A DNA stretch of 64,000 nucleotides from Pseudomonas hefeiensis (GTDB lineage: Bacteria > Pseudomonadota > Gammaproteobacteria > Pseudomonadales > Pseudomonadaceae), in NCBI RefSeq assembly GCF_030687835.1, contig NZ_CP117449.1, positions 372,001-436,000 of the forward strand, in the 5' to 3' direction. Shown here in pieces: positions 9,763-18,747 of this stretch. The notes beneath the pieces were generated by a model. The model was not told where the DNA came from, did no database searches, and saw only the letters and a program-made list of their open reading frames with translations. The first letter of the stretch is position 1, and every line of letters begins with the position of its first letter. The translations under genes were made by a program, and so were the position numbers.

Positions 9763-9844
9763 CGATTTTTGTCGAGTTTTTAGACATGAGATGCCAGTAG
9801 TTGAGTGATTTTGACTTTTAATGCCGATTTTTATCGGCTATAAA
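9763..9844 (+). promoter_or_regulatory. Twin CGATTTTTRTCG operator-like repeats and -10-like box before aguB
   Basis: CGATTTTTGTCG (9763-9774) and CGATTTTTATCG (9825-9836) are near-identical dyads whose starts are 62 bp apart, about six helical turns. The second extends to GCCGATTTTTATCGGC and directly precedes TATAAA (9839-9844). This layout suggests a regulator dimer contacting both sites and blocking the aguBA promoter. No regulator gene lies next to aguBA here. Confidence 0.45.
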
Positions 9845-9876
9845 GTCGACACCACCCATGCTCTGGAGCTCCATTG

Positions 9877-10755
<879 letters not shown>

Positions 10756-10758
10756 TTT

Positions 10759-11865
10759 ATGACAACGTTGCACAGCACTCCCCGCGTGGATGGTTTCCAC
10801 ATGCCCGCCGAGTGGGCACCTCAGACCCAGGTCTGGATGGTCTGGCCCGAGCGCCCGGACAACTGGCGCCTGGGCGGCAAGCCCGCGCAGGCCGCTCATG
10901 TGGCGGTCGCCAAAGCCATCGCCCGCTTCGAGCCGGTGACCGTGGCGGTGTCCGCGAGTCAATACGAAAATGCCCGGGCGCGCCTCGACGTGCCGAATAT
11001 CCGCGTGGTGGAAATGTCCAGCGACGACGCCTGGGTCCGGGACACCGGCCCGACGTTCGTCATCAACGACAGTGGCGAAGTGCACGGTGTCGACTGGGAT
11101 TTCAACGCCTGGGGTGGTTTTGAGGGTGGCCTGTATGCGCCGTGGAACCGGGATTCACAAGTAGCCAGCAAGATTCTCGAGATTGAACGCAGCCCGCGTT
11201 ACCGCACCGAAGGCTTCGTGCTTGAGGGCGGCTCGATTCACGTCGATGGCGAGGGCACCTTGATCACCACCGAGGAATGCCTGCTCAACCGCAATCGCAA
11301 CCCGCACCTTAGCCGTGAAGAAATCGAGGCGGTACTCAGCGCGCAGTTGGCGGTGGACAAGATCATCTGGCTGCCGGACGGCCTGTTCAACGACGAAACC
11401 GATGGGCATGTGGATAACTTCTGCTGCTACGTGCGCCCTGGCGAAGTATTGCTGGCCTGGACCGACGACCCGCAGGACCCGAACCACACTCGCTGCCACG
11501 CCGCGCTGGAGGTGCTGCAAAACAGCACTGACGCCAAGGGACGCCCGTTCACAGTGCACAAAATGCCGATTCCGGGGCCGCTGTATGCCACCGAAGAGGA
11601 ATGCGCCGGCGTAGATGCGGTGCAAGGCTCCCAGGAGCGCAATCCGACCGTGCGGTTGGCCGGTTCCTACGTGAATTTCCTGATCGTCAACGGCGGCATA
11701 ATCGCGCCGAGCTTTGACGATCCGCTGGATGGTGCGGCGCAGGCGCTTCTGCAAAGCCTTTTTCCACAGCACGAAGTGGTCATGGTGCCGGGTCGCGAAC
11801 TGTTACTGGGGGGCGGAAACATCCACTGCCTTACCCAACAGCAGCCTGCACCGTGCACAAAATGA
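10759..11865 (+). CDS. aguA: Agmatine deiminase AguA
   Basis: It converts agmatine to N-carbamoylputrescine and ammonia, supplying AguB. The 368-aa protein has the guanidino-modifying-enzyme landmarks [46 protein letters not shown] and the C-terminal catalytic cysteine in [13 protein letters not shown]. Length is standard. A hairpin terminator lies about 70 bp downstream. Confidence 0.96.
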   Translation: MTTLHSTPRVDGFHMPAEWAPQTQVWMVWPERPDNWRLGGKPAQAAHVAVAKAIARFEPVTVAVSASQYENARARLDVPNIRVVEMSSDDAWVRDTGPTFVINDSGEVHGVDWDFNAWGGFEGGLYAPWNRDSQVASKILEIERSPRYRTEGFVLEGGSIHVDGEGTLITTEECLLNRNRNPHLSREEIEAVLSAQLAVDKIIWLPDGLFNDETDGHVDNFCCYVRPGEVLLAWTDDPQDPNHTRCHAALEVLQNSTDAKGRPFTVHKMPIPGPLYATEEECAGVDAVQGSQERNPTVRLAGSYVNFLIVNGGIIAPSFDDPLDGAAQALLQSLFPQHEVVMVPGRELLLGGGNIHCLTQQQPAPCTK

Positions 11866-11937
11866 GTGGTGATGTAACAGCTTGGGAATAGCGCTGGCGG
11901 CGGCTCTGCGCCGGGTTTTTGGATCCATTTTGCTTTG

Positions 11938-11970
11938 GCCCGCGGCCTGATGGGGGACGCGGGCTTTTTT
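11938..11970 (+). terminator. Rho-independent terminator after aguBA
   Basis: A 7-bp stem GCCCGCG/CGCGGGC with a 13-nt loop is followed by six T. It lies 72 bp after the aguA stop. Confidence 0.75.
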
Positions 11971-11998
11971 ATGTCTGTCTACCGGCTGCGCGGACAGA

Positions 11999-12015
11999 TT
12001 GGCACAGCTCTTGTA
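11999..12015 (+). promoter_or_regulatory. Sigma-54-like -24/-12 element (weak)
   Basis: TTGGCAC-N5-TTGTA has the correct GG-to-G spacing for a sigma-54 promoter, but the -12 GC is GT. It lies about 95 bp upstream of the 67-aa ORF. The off-consensus position makes this tentative. Confidence 0.25.
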
Positions 12016-12109
12016 TCTGCTTCCTGGCAGTTCTGGGGAGCGGAGCTGAGTTGTTTTGTCATAAACCTTGGATAAATTGGCCGCTCATCAACCAGGAGAG
12101 GGCGCTGGA

Positions 12110-12313
12110 ATGAATATGATAAGCGAGCGCACATACCATCCCTTGGCCGTTGTGAATGGTGAGTCGCTTAAAGCCTTGGCACAGTGGTTGAAGTCCAACG
12201 GAACGCGTCAGATCAGAGAACCCGACCCGCGTCGGATGATCATGGAACGCTATCCCGCTGGCTTGTTCAGCGAGGCTGAGCTGGATGCGCTGTGGGACGT
12301 GATGCAAGGATAG
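12110..12313 (+). CDS. Small conserved-type hypothetical protein, 67 aa
   Basis: The ATG at 12110 is preceded at good distance by AGGAGAG, and codon use is Pseudomonas-like. The 67-aa product has no signal peptide or membrane segment. It is mixed charged/hydrophobic, with an arginine-rich middle (REPDPRRMIMERYP) and an acidic, helix-forming end (SEAELDALWDVM). I do not recognise the family. It stands alone between two terminators. Confidence 0.6.
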   Translation: MNMISERTYHPLAVVNGESLKALAQWLKSNGTRQIREPDPRRMIMERYPAGLFSEAELDALWDVMQG

Positions 12314-12449
12314 AATTCGATGGATTGATAAAAGGCGTTTGCCAGGATGGCAGCGCTTTTTTTGTGGCTGATGGTTTTGTGTCGAACCCTGATCCCCATT
12401 TGAAAATTGTTTTAGCGGTTTTTCGCCTGATGACAGACGATTCACGAAA

Positions 12450-12560
12450 TTGACACATTGTTGAAGGCGGGACTAGGATTCGTCCACGCCTGTGGCTAAC
12501 AGCCATGACTCTTAAATAATAAAAAGGCCCGCCCCGATCATTCGTGGGCGGGCCTTTTCA
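12450..12560 (+). ncRNA. Candidate small RNA or attenuated leader upstream of the OprD-type porin
   Basis: TTGACA (12450-12455), an 18-bp spacer and TAGGAT (12474-12479) form a good promoter. A transcript starting near 12486 would be about 75 nt long. It would hold a 5' hairpin TGGCT-aac-AGCCA (12493-12505), a single-stranded A/T-rich segment with AAATAATAAAAA, and the strong terminator at 12521-12558. This hairpin/A-rich linker/terminator layout is typical of Hfq-dependent small RNAs. It could instead be a porin leader with early termination. No known RNA family was recognised. Confidence 0.45.
12521..12558. terminator. Strong bidirectional terminator
   Basis: The stem AAAAGGCCCGCCC/GGGCGGGCCTTTT encloses an about 10-nt loop, with A-rich sequence on one side and T-rich on the other, so it can act on both strands. 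It stands 95 bp before the porin ATG. Confidence 0.85.
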
Positions 12561-12653
12561 TTATTTTCAGGAGCAAGAGTCCGAAAAAGAGCGCAAAAGC
12601 GCCGTTTCGGCTGCCCGTCGCAGTGCGTATCAACCCGTACAAGGAAAATAATC

Positions 12654-13940
12654 ATGTTGAACAAGCGCATTGCTCTGATCGCACTGGGGATTTTAAACAC
12701 GACATACGCCATGGCCAGCGACCAGGCTGAGTCCAAGGGATTCGTTGAGGACAGCAGCCTGAACGTGCTGTTACGCAACGCTTATATCAATCGCGACTAC
12801 AAAAACGGTAACCAAGACAAAGCCGAATGGGGCCAGGCCGCCATCGGAACGTTCTCGTCCGGTTTTACCCAAGGCACTGTAGGTGTGGGTGTTGACGCCT
12901 TCGGTCTGTACGCGCTGCGTCTGGATGGCGGCAAAGGTCGCAGCGGTGCGGGCGGCATCGACTTCTTTAAACAAGGCGACAGCGGCAACGCGGCCGATGA
13001 CCTGTCCAAGTTTGGTGCGGCGGTCAAATTCCGTGTTTCCAATACCGTGTTGGCCTACGGCGACCAGATGCCGGCCCTGCCCGTGCTGAACTATGACAAC
13101 TCGCGCCTGCTGCCGGAAAGCTACACAGGCACGCTGATCACCTCCAAAGAGATCAAGGGCCTGGAGCTGAACGCTGGACGCTTCACCGCCGAGTCGCGCA
13201 AGAGCGCCGAGGGTCGTGACAGCGGTGGTCTGAAGTCGATCAATGTATTGGGCGGCAGCTATCAGTTCACCGAGCAGTTCAAGGCTTCGCTCTATGCCTC
13301 GGATGTCGAGGACGTGTTGAAGAAACAGTACGTGAACGCCAACTACGTATTCCCGCTGGCCAAGGATCAGTCCCTGACCCTGGACTTCAATGGCTATCGC
13401 ACCAAGCTGGACAACAGCTATGTTCGCGAAAACAACGTCACTGGCGACGACAACAAGATCTGGAGCCTGGCCGCCACTTTCGCCACCGGGCCGCACAGTT
13501 TCACCCTCGCTCACCAGCGCAGCACCGGCGACAGCAACCTGGGCTACGCCTACGGCGGTTATCAGCGTGAGCAGAATCGTGTGGGTGACGGCGGCAATAC
13601 GATCTACCTGGCCAACTCCTACTGGTCCGACTTCAATGCAGAAGACGAGCGCAGCTGGCAACTGGGTTATGGCCTGGATTTCACCACGTTCGGGGTTCCC
13701 GGCCTGACGTACAACGTGGCTTATGTGCGTGGCGATAACATCACCACCTCCACCAGCGAAGGCGGCACCGAGCGCGAGATCTTCAACCAGTTCAAGTACG
13801 TGGTCCAGAACGGCCCCGCCAAAGACCTGAGCGTGCGGTTGCGCAGTTCGTTCCTGCGTGTTTCGCAGAAATCCAGCGAGTACAACGTCAGCGGCAACGA
13901 GCTGCGGGTGTTCGTGGATTATCCGATCAGCGTCTTCTGA
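12654..13940 (+). CDS. OprD-family outer-membrane porin
   Basis: A substrate-selective 18-stranded outer-membrane channel of the OprD/Occ family. The 428-aa protein begins with a signal peptide (about residues 1-22, ending near TYAMA-SDQ) and the family start FVEDSSLNVLLRNAYINRDY. Alternating beta-strand patterns run throughout, with family motifs KFRVSNTVLAYGDQ, LPVLNYDNSRLLPESY and LTYNVAYVRGDN, and it ends in an aromatic residue (...YPISVF) as needed for assembly. SD AAGGA precedes the ATG. Position after aguBA hints at basic amino-acid or amine uptake, but substrate class cannot be read from sequence. Confidence 0.93.
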   Translation: MLNKRIALIALGILNTTYAMASDQAESKGFVEDSSLNVLLRNAYINRDYKNGNQDKAEWGQAAIGTFSSGFTQGTVGVGVDAFGLYALRLDGGKGRSGAGGIDFFKQGDSGNAADDLSKFGAAVKFRVSNTVLAYGDQMPALPVLNYDNSRLLPESYTGTLITSKEIKGLELNAGRFTAESRKSAEGRDSGGLKSINVLGGSYQFTEQFKASLYASDVEDVLKKQYVNANYVFPLAKDQSLTLDFNGYRTKLDNSYVRENNVTGDDNKIWSLAATFATGPHSFTLAHQRSTGDSNLGYAYGGYQREQNRVGDGGNTIYLANSYWSDFNAEDERSWQLGYGLDFTTFGVPGLTYNVAYVRGDNITTSTSEGGTEREIFNQFKYVVQNGPAKDLSVRLRSSFLRVSQKSSEYNVSGNELRVFVDYPISVF

Positions 13941-13968
13941 TGCCTGATCACGTTACAAACGCCTGATG

Positions 13969-13999
13969 AAAAACCCCGAGCGCAAACTCGGGGTTTTTT
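13969..13999 (+). terminator. Terminator after the porin gene
   Basis: Stem AAAACCCCGAG/CTCGGGGTTTT with a short loop and T6, 29 bp after the porin stop. The remaining bases to 14173 must contain the promoter of the dioxygenase gene; no clear consensus is visible. Confidence 0.9.
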
Positions 14000-14173
14000 C
14001 TTTGGGCGGCGAAAATACCGTTGAAACAGTCTGTTTTCCCGAGAAAAAGTCGTACTAATGAAACTTTCTGCACCGTTTCAAGCACGGCTTGAAATGCCTC
14101 AAATACTTTCTCATGGACGTAAATCCTGTACCTACTAGATTAGGCCGCTCAATGCAGTGGAGACCTATGAAAA

Positions 14174-14920
14174 ATGATCGTTCTGAACAGGGAAGTAGGC
14201 GAAGCACTGAGGCGTGACAAATACGTCAACGTCCGCGGTGGAGACTTCAATCTCTACGGTCATTTCGGCGACTTTGTCCGGCTGACCAAAAGCTGGGAAA
14301 ACATGGAGCCCGACAGCTACTACGGCCAGTCCGAGTCAGGCATGCGTTTTCGCCGCTACAGCGACTTCGAATACAACCCCAGGACCCGCGACCTCGCGCA
14401 GCTCGAGCACCGGGCCTACATTCAGTCCAAGACCAACAACAGCTATGTCGGTGGACTGGAGCGGCACTTCCAGGACTTTTCCAACGAAGTGATCAACTCG
14501 CCGGTGATGCGCAGTCTGATCGACACGGACTTTGAGGTGTACAAGAACGTCCTCCCCCAGGAACTGCACGAGGAAATCTGGCAGTGCCAGATCCATCAGA
14601 TCCGTATCGAGATCAAGCCGGGCAAGCAACTGGAAATCACCCCTGAGGGGATCCATTGCGACGGGTATCCGTTCAGCGGCGTGCATTTCTGGGGCCGTCA
14701 TAATGTGGCCGGCGCAGAGAGTCGTCTGTACACCGCCCAGGAAGAACAACTGGCGGCGATGACTTACGAGGACATTCTCGACACCACGTTCTTCCTCGAC
14801 CGCGACATGCGTCATTACGTCACCCCGGCCCGGAACGCCCACAGCCATGAAATGGCTTTCAGGCAGATCCTGGCGATTTCCTTCTCGCGGCCCGGGACCG
14901 CTTTTGACATTGTTCGCTGA
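14174..14920 (+). CDS. 2OG-Fe(II) dioxygenase of the free-amino-acid hydroxylase type (PF10014 family)
   Basis: Members of this family (for example L-isoleucine 4-dioxygenases) hydroxylate free aliphatic amino acids using 2-oxoglutarate, O2 and Fe(II). The 248-aa protein shows the metal triad H161-x-D163 (GIHCDGYPFSGVHFWGRHN) and H214 (RHYVTP), plus R230 as the likely 2-oxoglutarate anchor (AFRQILAISFSR). The Arg-rich MRFRRYSDFEY near residue 60 is also typical. The SD is weak (tggaga); a short frame opening at 14167 is not preferred. First gene of a set with a GNAT enzyme and the AzlCD exporter, suggesting modification and export of a branched-chain amino acid. A second member of the family lies at 30363-31124. 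Confidence 0.85.
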   Translation: MIVLNREVGEALRRDKYVNVRGGDFNLYGHFGDFVRLTKSWENMEPDSYYGQSESGMRFRRYSDFEYNPRTRDLAQLEHRAYIQSKTNNSYVGGLERHFQDFSNEVINSPVMRSLIDTDFEVYKNVLPQELHEEIWQCQIHQIRIEIKPGKQLEITPEGIHCDGYPFSGVHFWGRHNVAGAESRLYTAQEEQLAAMTYEDILDTTFFLDRDMRHYVTPARNAHSHEMAFRQILAISFSRPGTAFDIVR

Positions 14921-14933
14921 ACAGCTCGAACCC

Positions 14934-15371
14934 ATGGACGATCTGGAGCAACAGGTTCTGTTGCGCCGGGCAATGGTCAGGGACGCCGAACGACTGGAGC
15001 AATTCTTTCGCGGTTTCGACGAAGTGTCGTTCTGCGAGTGGCAGGATGCCCGATTCTTGCGTGGGGTGTTGTTGCAGGACACCACCACTGCGTACCTGGC
15101 CGTCGATGTCAGCGGTGAAGTGGTGGGGGCAGTGATTGGCGGCATGCTCGGCACCCGTGGCACCATCAATCACCTGGCCGTCAGCCCAGGGCATCGCACC
15201 CGAGGCCTGGGCCAGCGTCTGGTAGAGGCTGCATCGGCCGACATGAAACGGGTCGGCGTACTGCGCATGTTCCTGTTCGTCGACGATGCTAATCTGGCCG
15301 GCAAGCGGTTTTGGGCAGCCCAAGGCTTTTGCGAGCCTCGGGGTGAAATCACTTTCGAGAGGGATCTATGA
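14934..15371 (+). CDS. GNAT-family N-acetyltransferase
   Basis: A small acetyl-CoA-dependent acyltransferase, 145 aa from the ATG at 14934, 13 bases after the dioxygenase stop. The family motifs are VVGAVIGGML (strand 4), the acetyl-CoA loop SPGHRTRGLGQRLVEAA, and FVDDANLAGKRFWAAQGF near the C-terminus. Its stop overlaps the azlC start. By position it may acetylate the amino group of the dioxygenase product or a toxic analogue; that is inference. Confidence 0.85.
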   Translation: MDDLEQQVLLRRAMVRDAERLEQFFRGFDEVSFCEWQDARFLRGVLLQDTTTAYLAVDVSGEVVGAVIGGMLGTRGTINHLAVSPGHRTRGLGQRLVEAASADMKRVGVLRMFLFVDDANLAGKRFWAAQGFCEPRGEITFERDL

Positions 15372-16081
15372 GCAAGACTTCCAGCCAGCCGCTGGTGGTC
15401 GAACAACAAGCCTCGCGTACCTTTGCTGAAGCCAGTCCGGTGGTAGCGGGTTATTTTACGGTTTCGTTTGTGTTCGGTCTGATGGCGGTCAACGCCGGGT
15501 TGCCCTTGTGGCTGCCGGTGGCGATGTGCCTGTTCGTTTACGCGGGCGCTTCACAATTTGCCGCGCTGGCGTTGATTTCCAGCGGAGCCTCGCTGACCAC
15601 CATCGTGCTCACCACCTTTCTGATCAACGCGCGACACATGCTGATGTCGGTGTACATGGCCAAGGCATTGCGTGCGTTGGGGCTCAGTCGTTTCGAGCGC
15701 TGGTGCTACGCGGCGGGGCTCACGGATGAGTCGTTCGCCTTCCACAGCGTCAAGCTCGGCACCGGGGCACCGGTCAGCGTGCGTTACCTGATCGGCTTCA
15801 ACCTCTTTTGCCACACCTCCTGGGTGCTTGGCGGCCTGTTGGGAGCGGTGTGTGCGCAATACGCGGCGCACCTGATCAAATACCAGCTCGACTACGCCCT
15901 GACCGCGATGATGCTCTACGTGCTGGTTTCGCTGTGCAACACCCGTAACAAACTGATCGCCGCCCTGGCGGCGGTCGCCTGCATGGGCGGGCTGAGCCTG
16001 CTGGGCAGCTCGCCGTTCAATGTCTTCATTGCCACGTTCGTTGGCTGCGGGGTGGGCGTATGCCTGACCAAACGTTCCTGA
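15368..16081 (+). CDS. azlC: AzlC-family branched-chain amino-acid exporter, large subunit
   Basis: With the small AzlD subunit this family exports branched-chain amino acids and analogues (4-azaleucine resistance). The 237-aa protein has five to seven hydrophobic segments and the family stretches FGLMAVNAGLPLW, VYAGASQFAALAL and NARHMLMSVYMAKAL. It starts inside the GNAT stop (ATGA) and overlaps azlD by 22 bp, so the four genes are one translationally coupled operon. Confidence 0.93.
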   Translation: MSKTSSQPLVVEQQASRTFAEASPVVAGYFTVSFVFGLMAVNAGLPLWLPVAMCLFVYAGASQFAALALISSGASLTTIVLTTFLINARHMLMSVYMAKALRALGLSRFERWCYAAGLTDESFAFHSVKLGTGAPVSVRYLIGFNLFCHTSWVLGGLLGAVCAQYAAHLIKYQLDYALTAMMLYVLVSLCNTRNKLIAALAAVACMGGLSLLGSSPFNVFIATFVGCGVGVCLTKRS

Positions 16082-16377
16082 TCCTGGTCGTGGCCCTGAT
16101 GATGGCGGTGACCTTTCTGCCACGGGCCCTGCCGCTACAGGTCAACACTGAAAACTGGCCGCCTTTCGTCGCCCGAGCCCTGGAGTACCTGCCGGTGGCG
16201 ATCGTCGCTGCCATCAGCCTCACCCCGTTGTTGATCAAGGATCAGCAGATACAACTCGACCGCCCGGAATTCTATGCCGCGATTCCGACGCTGTTATGTG
16301 CGTACTTCAGCCGCAACCTGTTTCTCAGTGTGGCGGTGGGCACGGCGGCGTACATCGCGCTCGGTTCGTTCCTTTAG
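16060..16377 (+). CDS. azlD: AzlD-family branched-chain amino-acid exporter, small subunit
   Basis: A 105-aa membrane protein with about three helices and the family pattern TFLPRALPL near residue 18, VARALEYLPVAIVAAIS and FSRNLFLSVAVGTAAY. It partners AzlC. Its last 84 bp are also the 3' coding end of the convergent LysR gene. Confidence 0.93.
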   Translation: MPDQTFLILVVALMMAVTFLPRALPLQVNTENWPPFVARALEYLPVAIVAAISLTPLLIKDQQIQLDRPEFYAAIPTLLCAYFSRNLFLSVAVGTAAYIALGSFL

Positions 16378-17220
16378 CGTCAGGTCCACAACATCGTGCA
16401 GTGCCTGGCCGGACAACTCCGGATTATTCACCGCCAGGCGGACTTCGAGGAAATCCTCGAAGTCCGGGAAAATCGTCAAGTCGTTACGCAGCGCCGCTTC
16501 CCGGGACACCAGTCCCAGGCCATCGAGCTGAGTGATCAACGACAACGTCAGCGTTTCACTGCAGGAATACACCATTCGCTGGCTCGAGCCGTACTCGCCC
16601 AGCCCGGCATCCAGAAAGCGAAGGAAGCTGTGGGAATACGGACACTCTTCGGCCGGACGCACCTGAAACTTATCGCCGAGCAAACCGAGGGAATCGTCCT
16701 CCTCGCCGCAATGGGCGCCGACCACCTGTACCTGAACATCCGGCATGGTGATGCTGGAAAAGCCGCTCTGCTGTGGGCCGATCAGGATCGCCAGGTCAAA
16801 ATCTTCATTCTTGAGCTTGCTCAGGTTCTCCATCGACTCGGCGTAACTGAACTCCAACTGATATTGGGGAAACACGGCGATCAGCCGATCGATCATCCGC
16901 CGGTTGAACTCCGCCGGCAGGGTGGTATTGAGCGCCACTCTCAGGGTGCGCTGCCGGGGCGTCTTCAGCGCCGCGACCTTCTCTTCCAACTGCCGCGTGG
17001 CAACCAGCACCTGATCCATGAACGGCGTCAGTTCCGAGCCTTGGCTCGTCAACGTCAAGCCCTTGTTCGAACGCCGGAACAGCCGGAAGCCAAACTGCTC
17101 CTCAACTTTGTTCAACTGTGCCGCCAATGCCTGCACCGTGAGGCACGAATGTTCCGCCGCCGCCGACAAGGAGCCGGTCTGCACGATGCGCATGAGGTTG
17201 CGTAAGGTTCTGCTATCCAT
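16294..17220 (-). CDS. LysR-family transcriptional regulator
   Basis: A 308-aa regulator with the N-terminal winged helix-turn-helix (RIVQTGSLSAAAEHSCLTVQALAAQLNKVEEQFGFRLF split as helix pair near residues 10-50) and a typical effector domain from about residue 90. It is transcribed towards azlD and overlaps it tail to tail by 84 bp. It is a plausible regulator of the dioxygenase-azlCD operon, though LysR genes normally lie divergent from their targets. Alternatively it acts on genes elsewhere. Confidence 0.9.
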   Translation of the reverse strand: MDSRTLRNLMRIVQTGSLSAAAEHSCLTVQALAAQLNKVEEQFGFRLFRRSNKGLTLTSQGSELTPFMDQVLVATRQLEEKVAALKTPRQRTLRVALNTTLPAEFNRRMIDRLIAVFPQYQLEFSYAESMENLSKLKNEDFDLAILIGPQQSGFSSITMPDVQVQVVGAHCGEEDDSLGLLGDKFQVRPAEECPYSHSFLRFLDAGLGEYGSSQRMVYSCSETLTLSLITQLDGLGLVSREAALRNDLTIFPDFEDFLEVRLAVNNPELSGQALHDVVDLTLKERTERDVRRRAHRHTEKQVAAEVRT

Positions 17221-17669
17221 AAGGTAATGCCCTCTGCTTAAGTGGGCTCGCTATTGTTGTGCACCTGGCCCGGGTCAGGCAGTGCATGCCGGCTATCATC
17301 ATGTACCTTGCCACGATTGTCGCGGTTTTGTGGCGAAAAGCTCCGGCAGACGATGGTTGGAGCTTATGCGGGATTTGGGGATTTTGCCCAGTTGGTGCTG
17401 ACCAGGATCAGTTAGCGGGGGCATATGGGGCGGCCTTGCGAAAAATCCTGCACGGATCTCGGAGCACTCTCAGTCTCATGGCTGATCGCTCTGATATTCG
17501 CCCTTGGAAACTCATGTTGAAATAGACCCCTTAATGCAGACGATGCCAAACCTGCCTTTTATCCATACAGGCCGCTTATCCACCTGACGTTGACCCATGG
17601 CGGCAGTCCTACCACAATGCTCTGAGGTAGCGCCAATGTAGCTACAAAGTTAATGATGAGGTTTATTCC
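17221..17669. other. Intergenic region between the LysR gene and the dinJ-like gene
   Basis: 449 bp with no supported gene. The left part should hold the LysR promoter. The right part contains the palindrome TGTAGCTACA (17637-17646) just before the antitoxin gene, a likely autoregulatory operator. An 88-codon frame at 17259-17525 has no SD and non-typical composition and was left out. Confidence 0.5.
17637..17646. promoter_or_regulatory. Palindromic operator candidate of the dinJ-yafQ operon
   Basis: Perfect 10-bp palindrome TGTAGCTACA, 23 bp before the antitoxin ATG. DinJ/RelB-type antitoxins bind such dyads to repress their own operon. Confidence 0.4.
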
Positions 17670-17960
17670 ATGGGTGCATTATTGAAAACCACCGACGTGC
17701 GTTGCCGCATTGATGAGGAATTGAAGGCCCGTGCCACCGAGGTTTTGAACGCTTGCGGATTGAGTGTTAGCGACGCGATGCGTCTTTTCCTGCGTCAGGT
17801 TGTTGAGACTCAGGGGCTTCCATTCGAGGTGCGAGTGCCTTCGGACAAGACCGCCCGGGCCATGATTGAGGCACGGGACATCCGTCAACGATTCAATTCG
17901 ATAGACGACATGCTGAGAGAGGCTGATGGCGAAACCGGGAGAAAAGCAAAAGCGCGCTGA
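17670..17960 (+). CDS. dinJ: RelB/DinJ-family antitoxin
   Basis: The 96-aa protein has an N-terminal ribbon-helix-helix (TTDVRCRIDEELKARATEVL, then GLSVSDAMRLFLRQVV), as in DinJ, followed by a toxin-wrapping tail. It neutralises the downstream YafQ-like RNase and represses the operon. The gene overlaps the toxin gene by 35 bp. SD AGGT stands before the ATG. Confidence 0.92.
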   Translation: MGALLKTTDVRCRIDEELKARATEVLNACGLSVSDAMRLFLRQVVETQGLPFEVRVPSDKTARAMIEARDIRQRFNSIDDMLREADGETGRKAKAR

Positions 17961-18240
17961 ATTACCGAAGCAATGCGCATATACCTCTGAATTCAAAAAG
18001 TCCTGGGAGCGTTACAAAAGGGCAGGGCGGCGCGATATGAATGAAGTGCGGCATGTGATGGTTATGCTTTTTTTGGGTGAGCAGCTACCGAGTGAATACA
18101 TGGATCATGCATTGACTGGTAACTGGGATGGATTTCGAGAGTGCCATATTGGCGGTGACTTCCTTTTGATTTATGAGCATTCGCGCTCGGACTTGGTTAC
18201 GTTTGTTGACTTGGGAAGCCATGCCGAGTTGTTCAGATAA
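17926..18240 (+). CDS. yafQ: YafQ-family mRNA-interferase toxin
   Basis: A ribosome-dependent mRNA endonuclease of the RelE fold. The 104-aa protein keeps the residues known to matter in E. coli YafQ: H61 (DHAL), H74 (RECHIG), D78, H99 and F103 (GSHAELF). The aromatic position after the aspartate is Phe79 instead of Trp. An N-terminal extension of about 11 residues comes from the overlap with dinJ. SD AGAGAGG precedes the start. All key residues are present, so the toxin is probably active. Confidence 0.92.
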   Translation: MAKPGEKQKRAELPKQCAYTSEFKKSWERYKRAGRRDMNEVRHVMVMLFLGEQLPSEYMDHALTGNWDGFRECHIGGDFLLIYEHSRSDLVTFVDLGSHAELFR

Positions 18241-18336
18241 GAGGTCGATCGAATCCATTTGCGAATAAAAACTTACGAATGCTCCATATCTGTACTATCC
18301 TCTAAGCATCACCCCGCGACAAAGGAGCCCAACCTC

Positions 18337-18747
18337 ATGGCGACTTCCTCCATCACCCTCAACCCACAGCAACAATTGGACTCTCCAGACGCGGGTCGGG
18401 TCGCGTTGAAGTTTTTCTTCAACCTCATGGCGTTGTGGGGCTGCAGCGTCGAGCAGCAGCGCACGTTGCTGGGCAAGGTAGGCAACACGACTTTCTATAA
18501 GTACAAACAATTACCGGAAAACGTAAGGCTGCCTCACGACACACTGGAGCGCATTTCCTACCTCATGGGTATTCACAAGGCGCTGAGCATCATCTTCAGC
18601 AACAGCCGGGACCGCGCTTACCAGTGGGTCAACAGCCCCAATACCGCTGCGCCCTTCAACGGCCAGTCGGCACTGGCCTACATGCTCGCCGGGCGGGTGG
18701 TGGACATTGCCGATGTGCGGCGTTATCTCGACGGAGTGCGCGGTTGA
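18337..18747 (+). CDS. Xre/MbcA/ParS-type antitoxin (DUF2384)
   Basis: A 136-aa antitoxin of the Xre-RES class. It has an N-terminal DNA-binding helical part (GKVGNTTFYKYKQLP near residue 50) and a C-terminal DUF2384 region (RAYQWVNSPNTAAPFNGQSA, then ADVRRYLDGVRG) that plugs the toxin active site. The ATG at 18337 is chosen because AAAGGAG stands just upstream; further upstream codons are in frame but lack support. Its stop overlaps the toxin ATG (TGATG). Confidence 0.9.
   Translation: MATSSITLNPQQQLDSPDAGRVALKFFFNLMALWGCSVEQQRTLLGKVGNTTFYKYKQLPENVRLPHDTLERISYLMGIHKALSIIFSNSRDRAYQWVNSPNTAAPFNGQSALAYMLAGRVVDIADVRRYLDGVRG

Larger units (their letters stand above)
12314..12653. other. Intergenic region upstream of the porin gene
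   Basis: 340 bp without a protein gene. An imperfect hairpin followed by T7 at about 12328-12362 probably ends the 67-aa ORF transcript. A promoter-like pair, a short hairpin and a strong terminator follow (listed separately as a candidate small RNA). The last 95 bp form the porin leader, ending in AAGGA before the ATG. Confidence 0.6.

Noticed and set aside
11999..12015. Confident sigma-54 promoter
   Set aside because: The essential GC at -12 is GT, so it is kept only as a weak candidate.
17259..17525. 88-codon plus-strand frame between the LysR and dinJ genes
   Set aside because: No SD, composition unlike a protein gene, and it overlaps likely promoter DNA.
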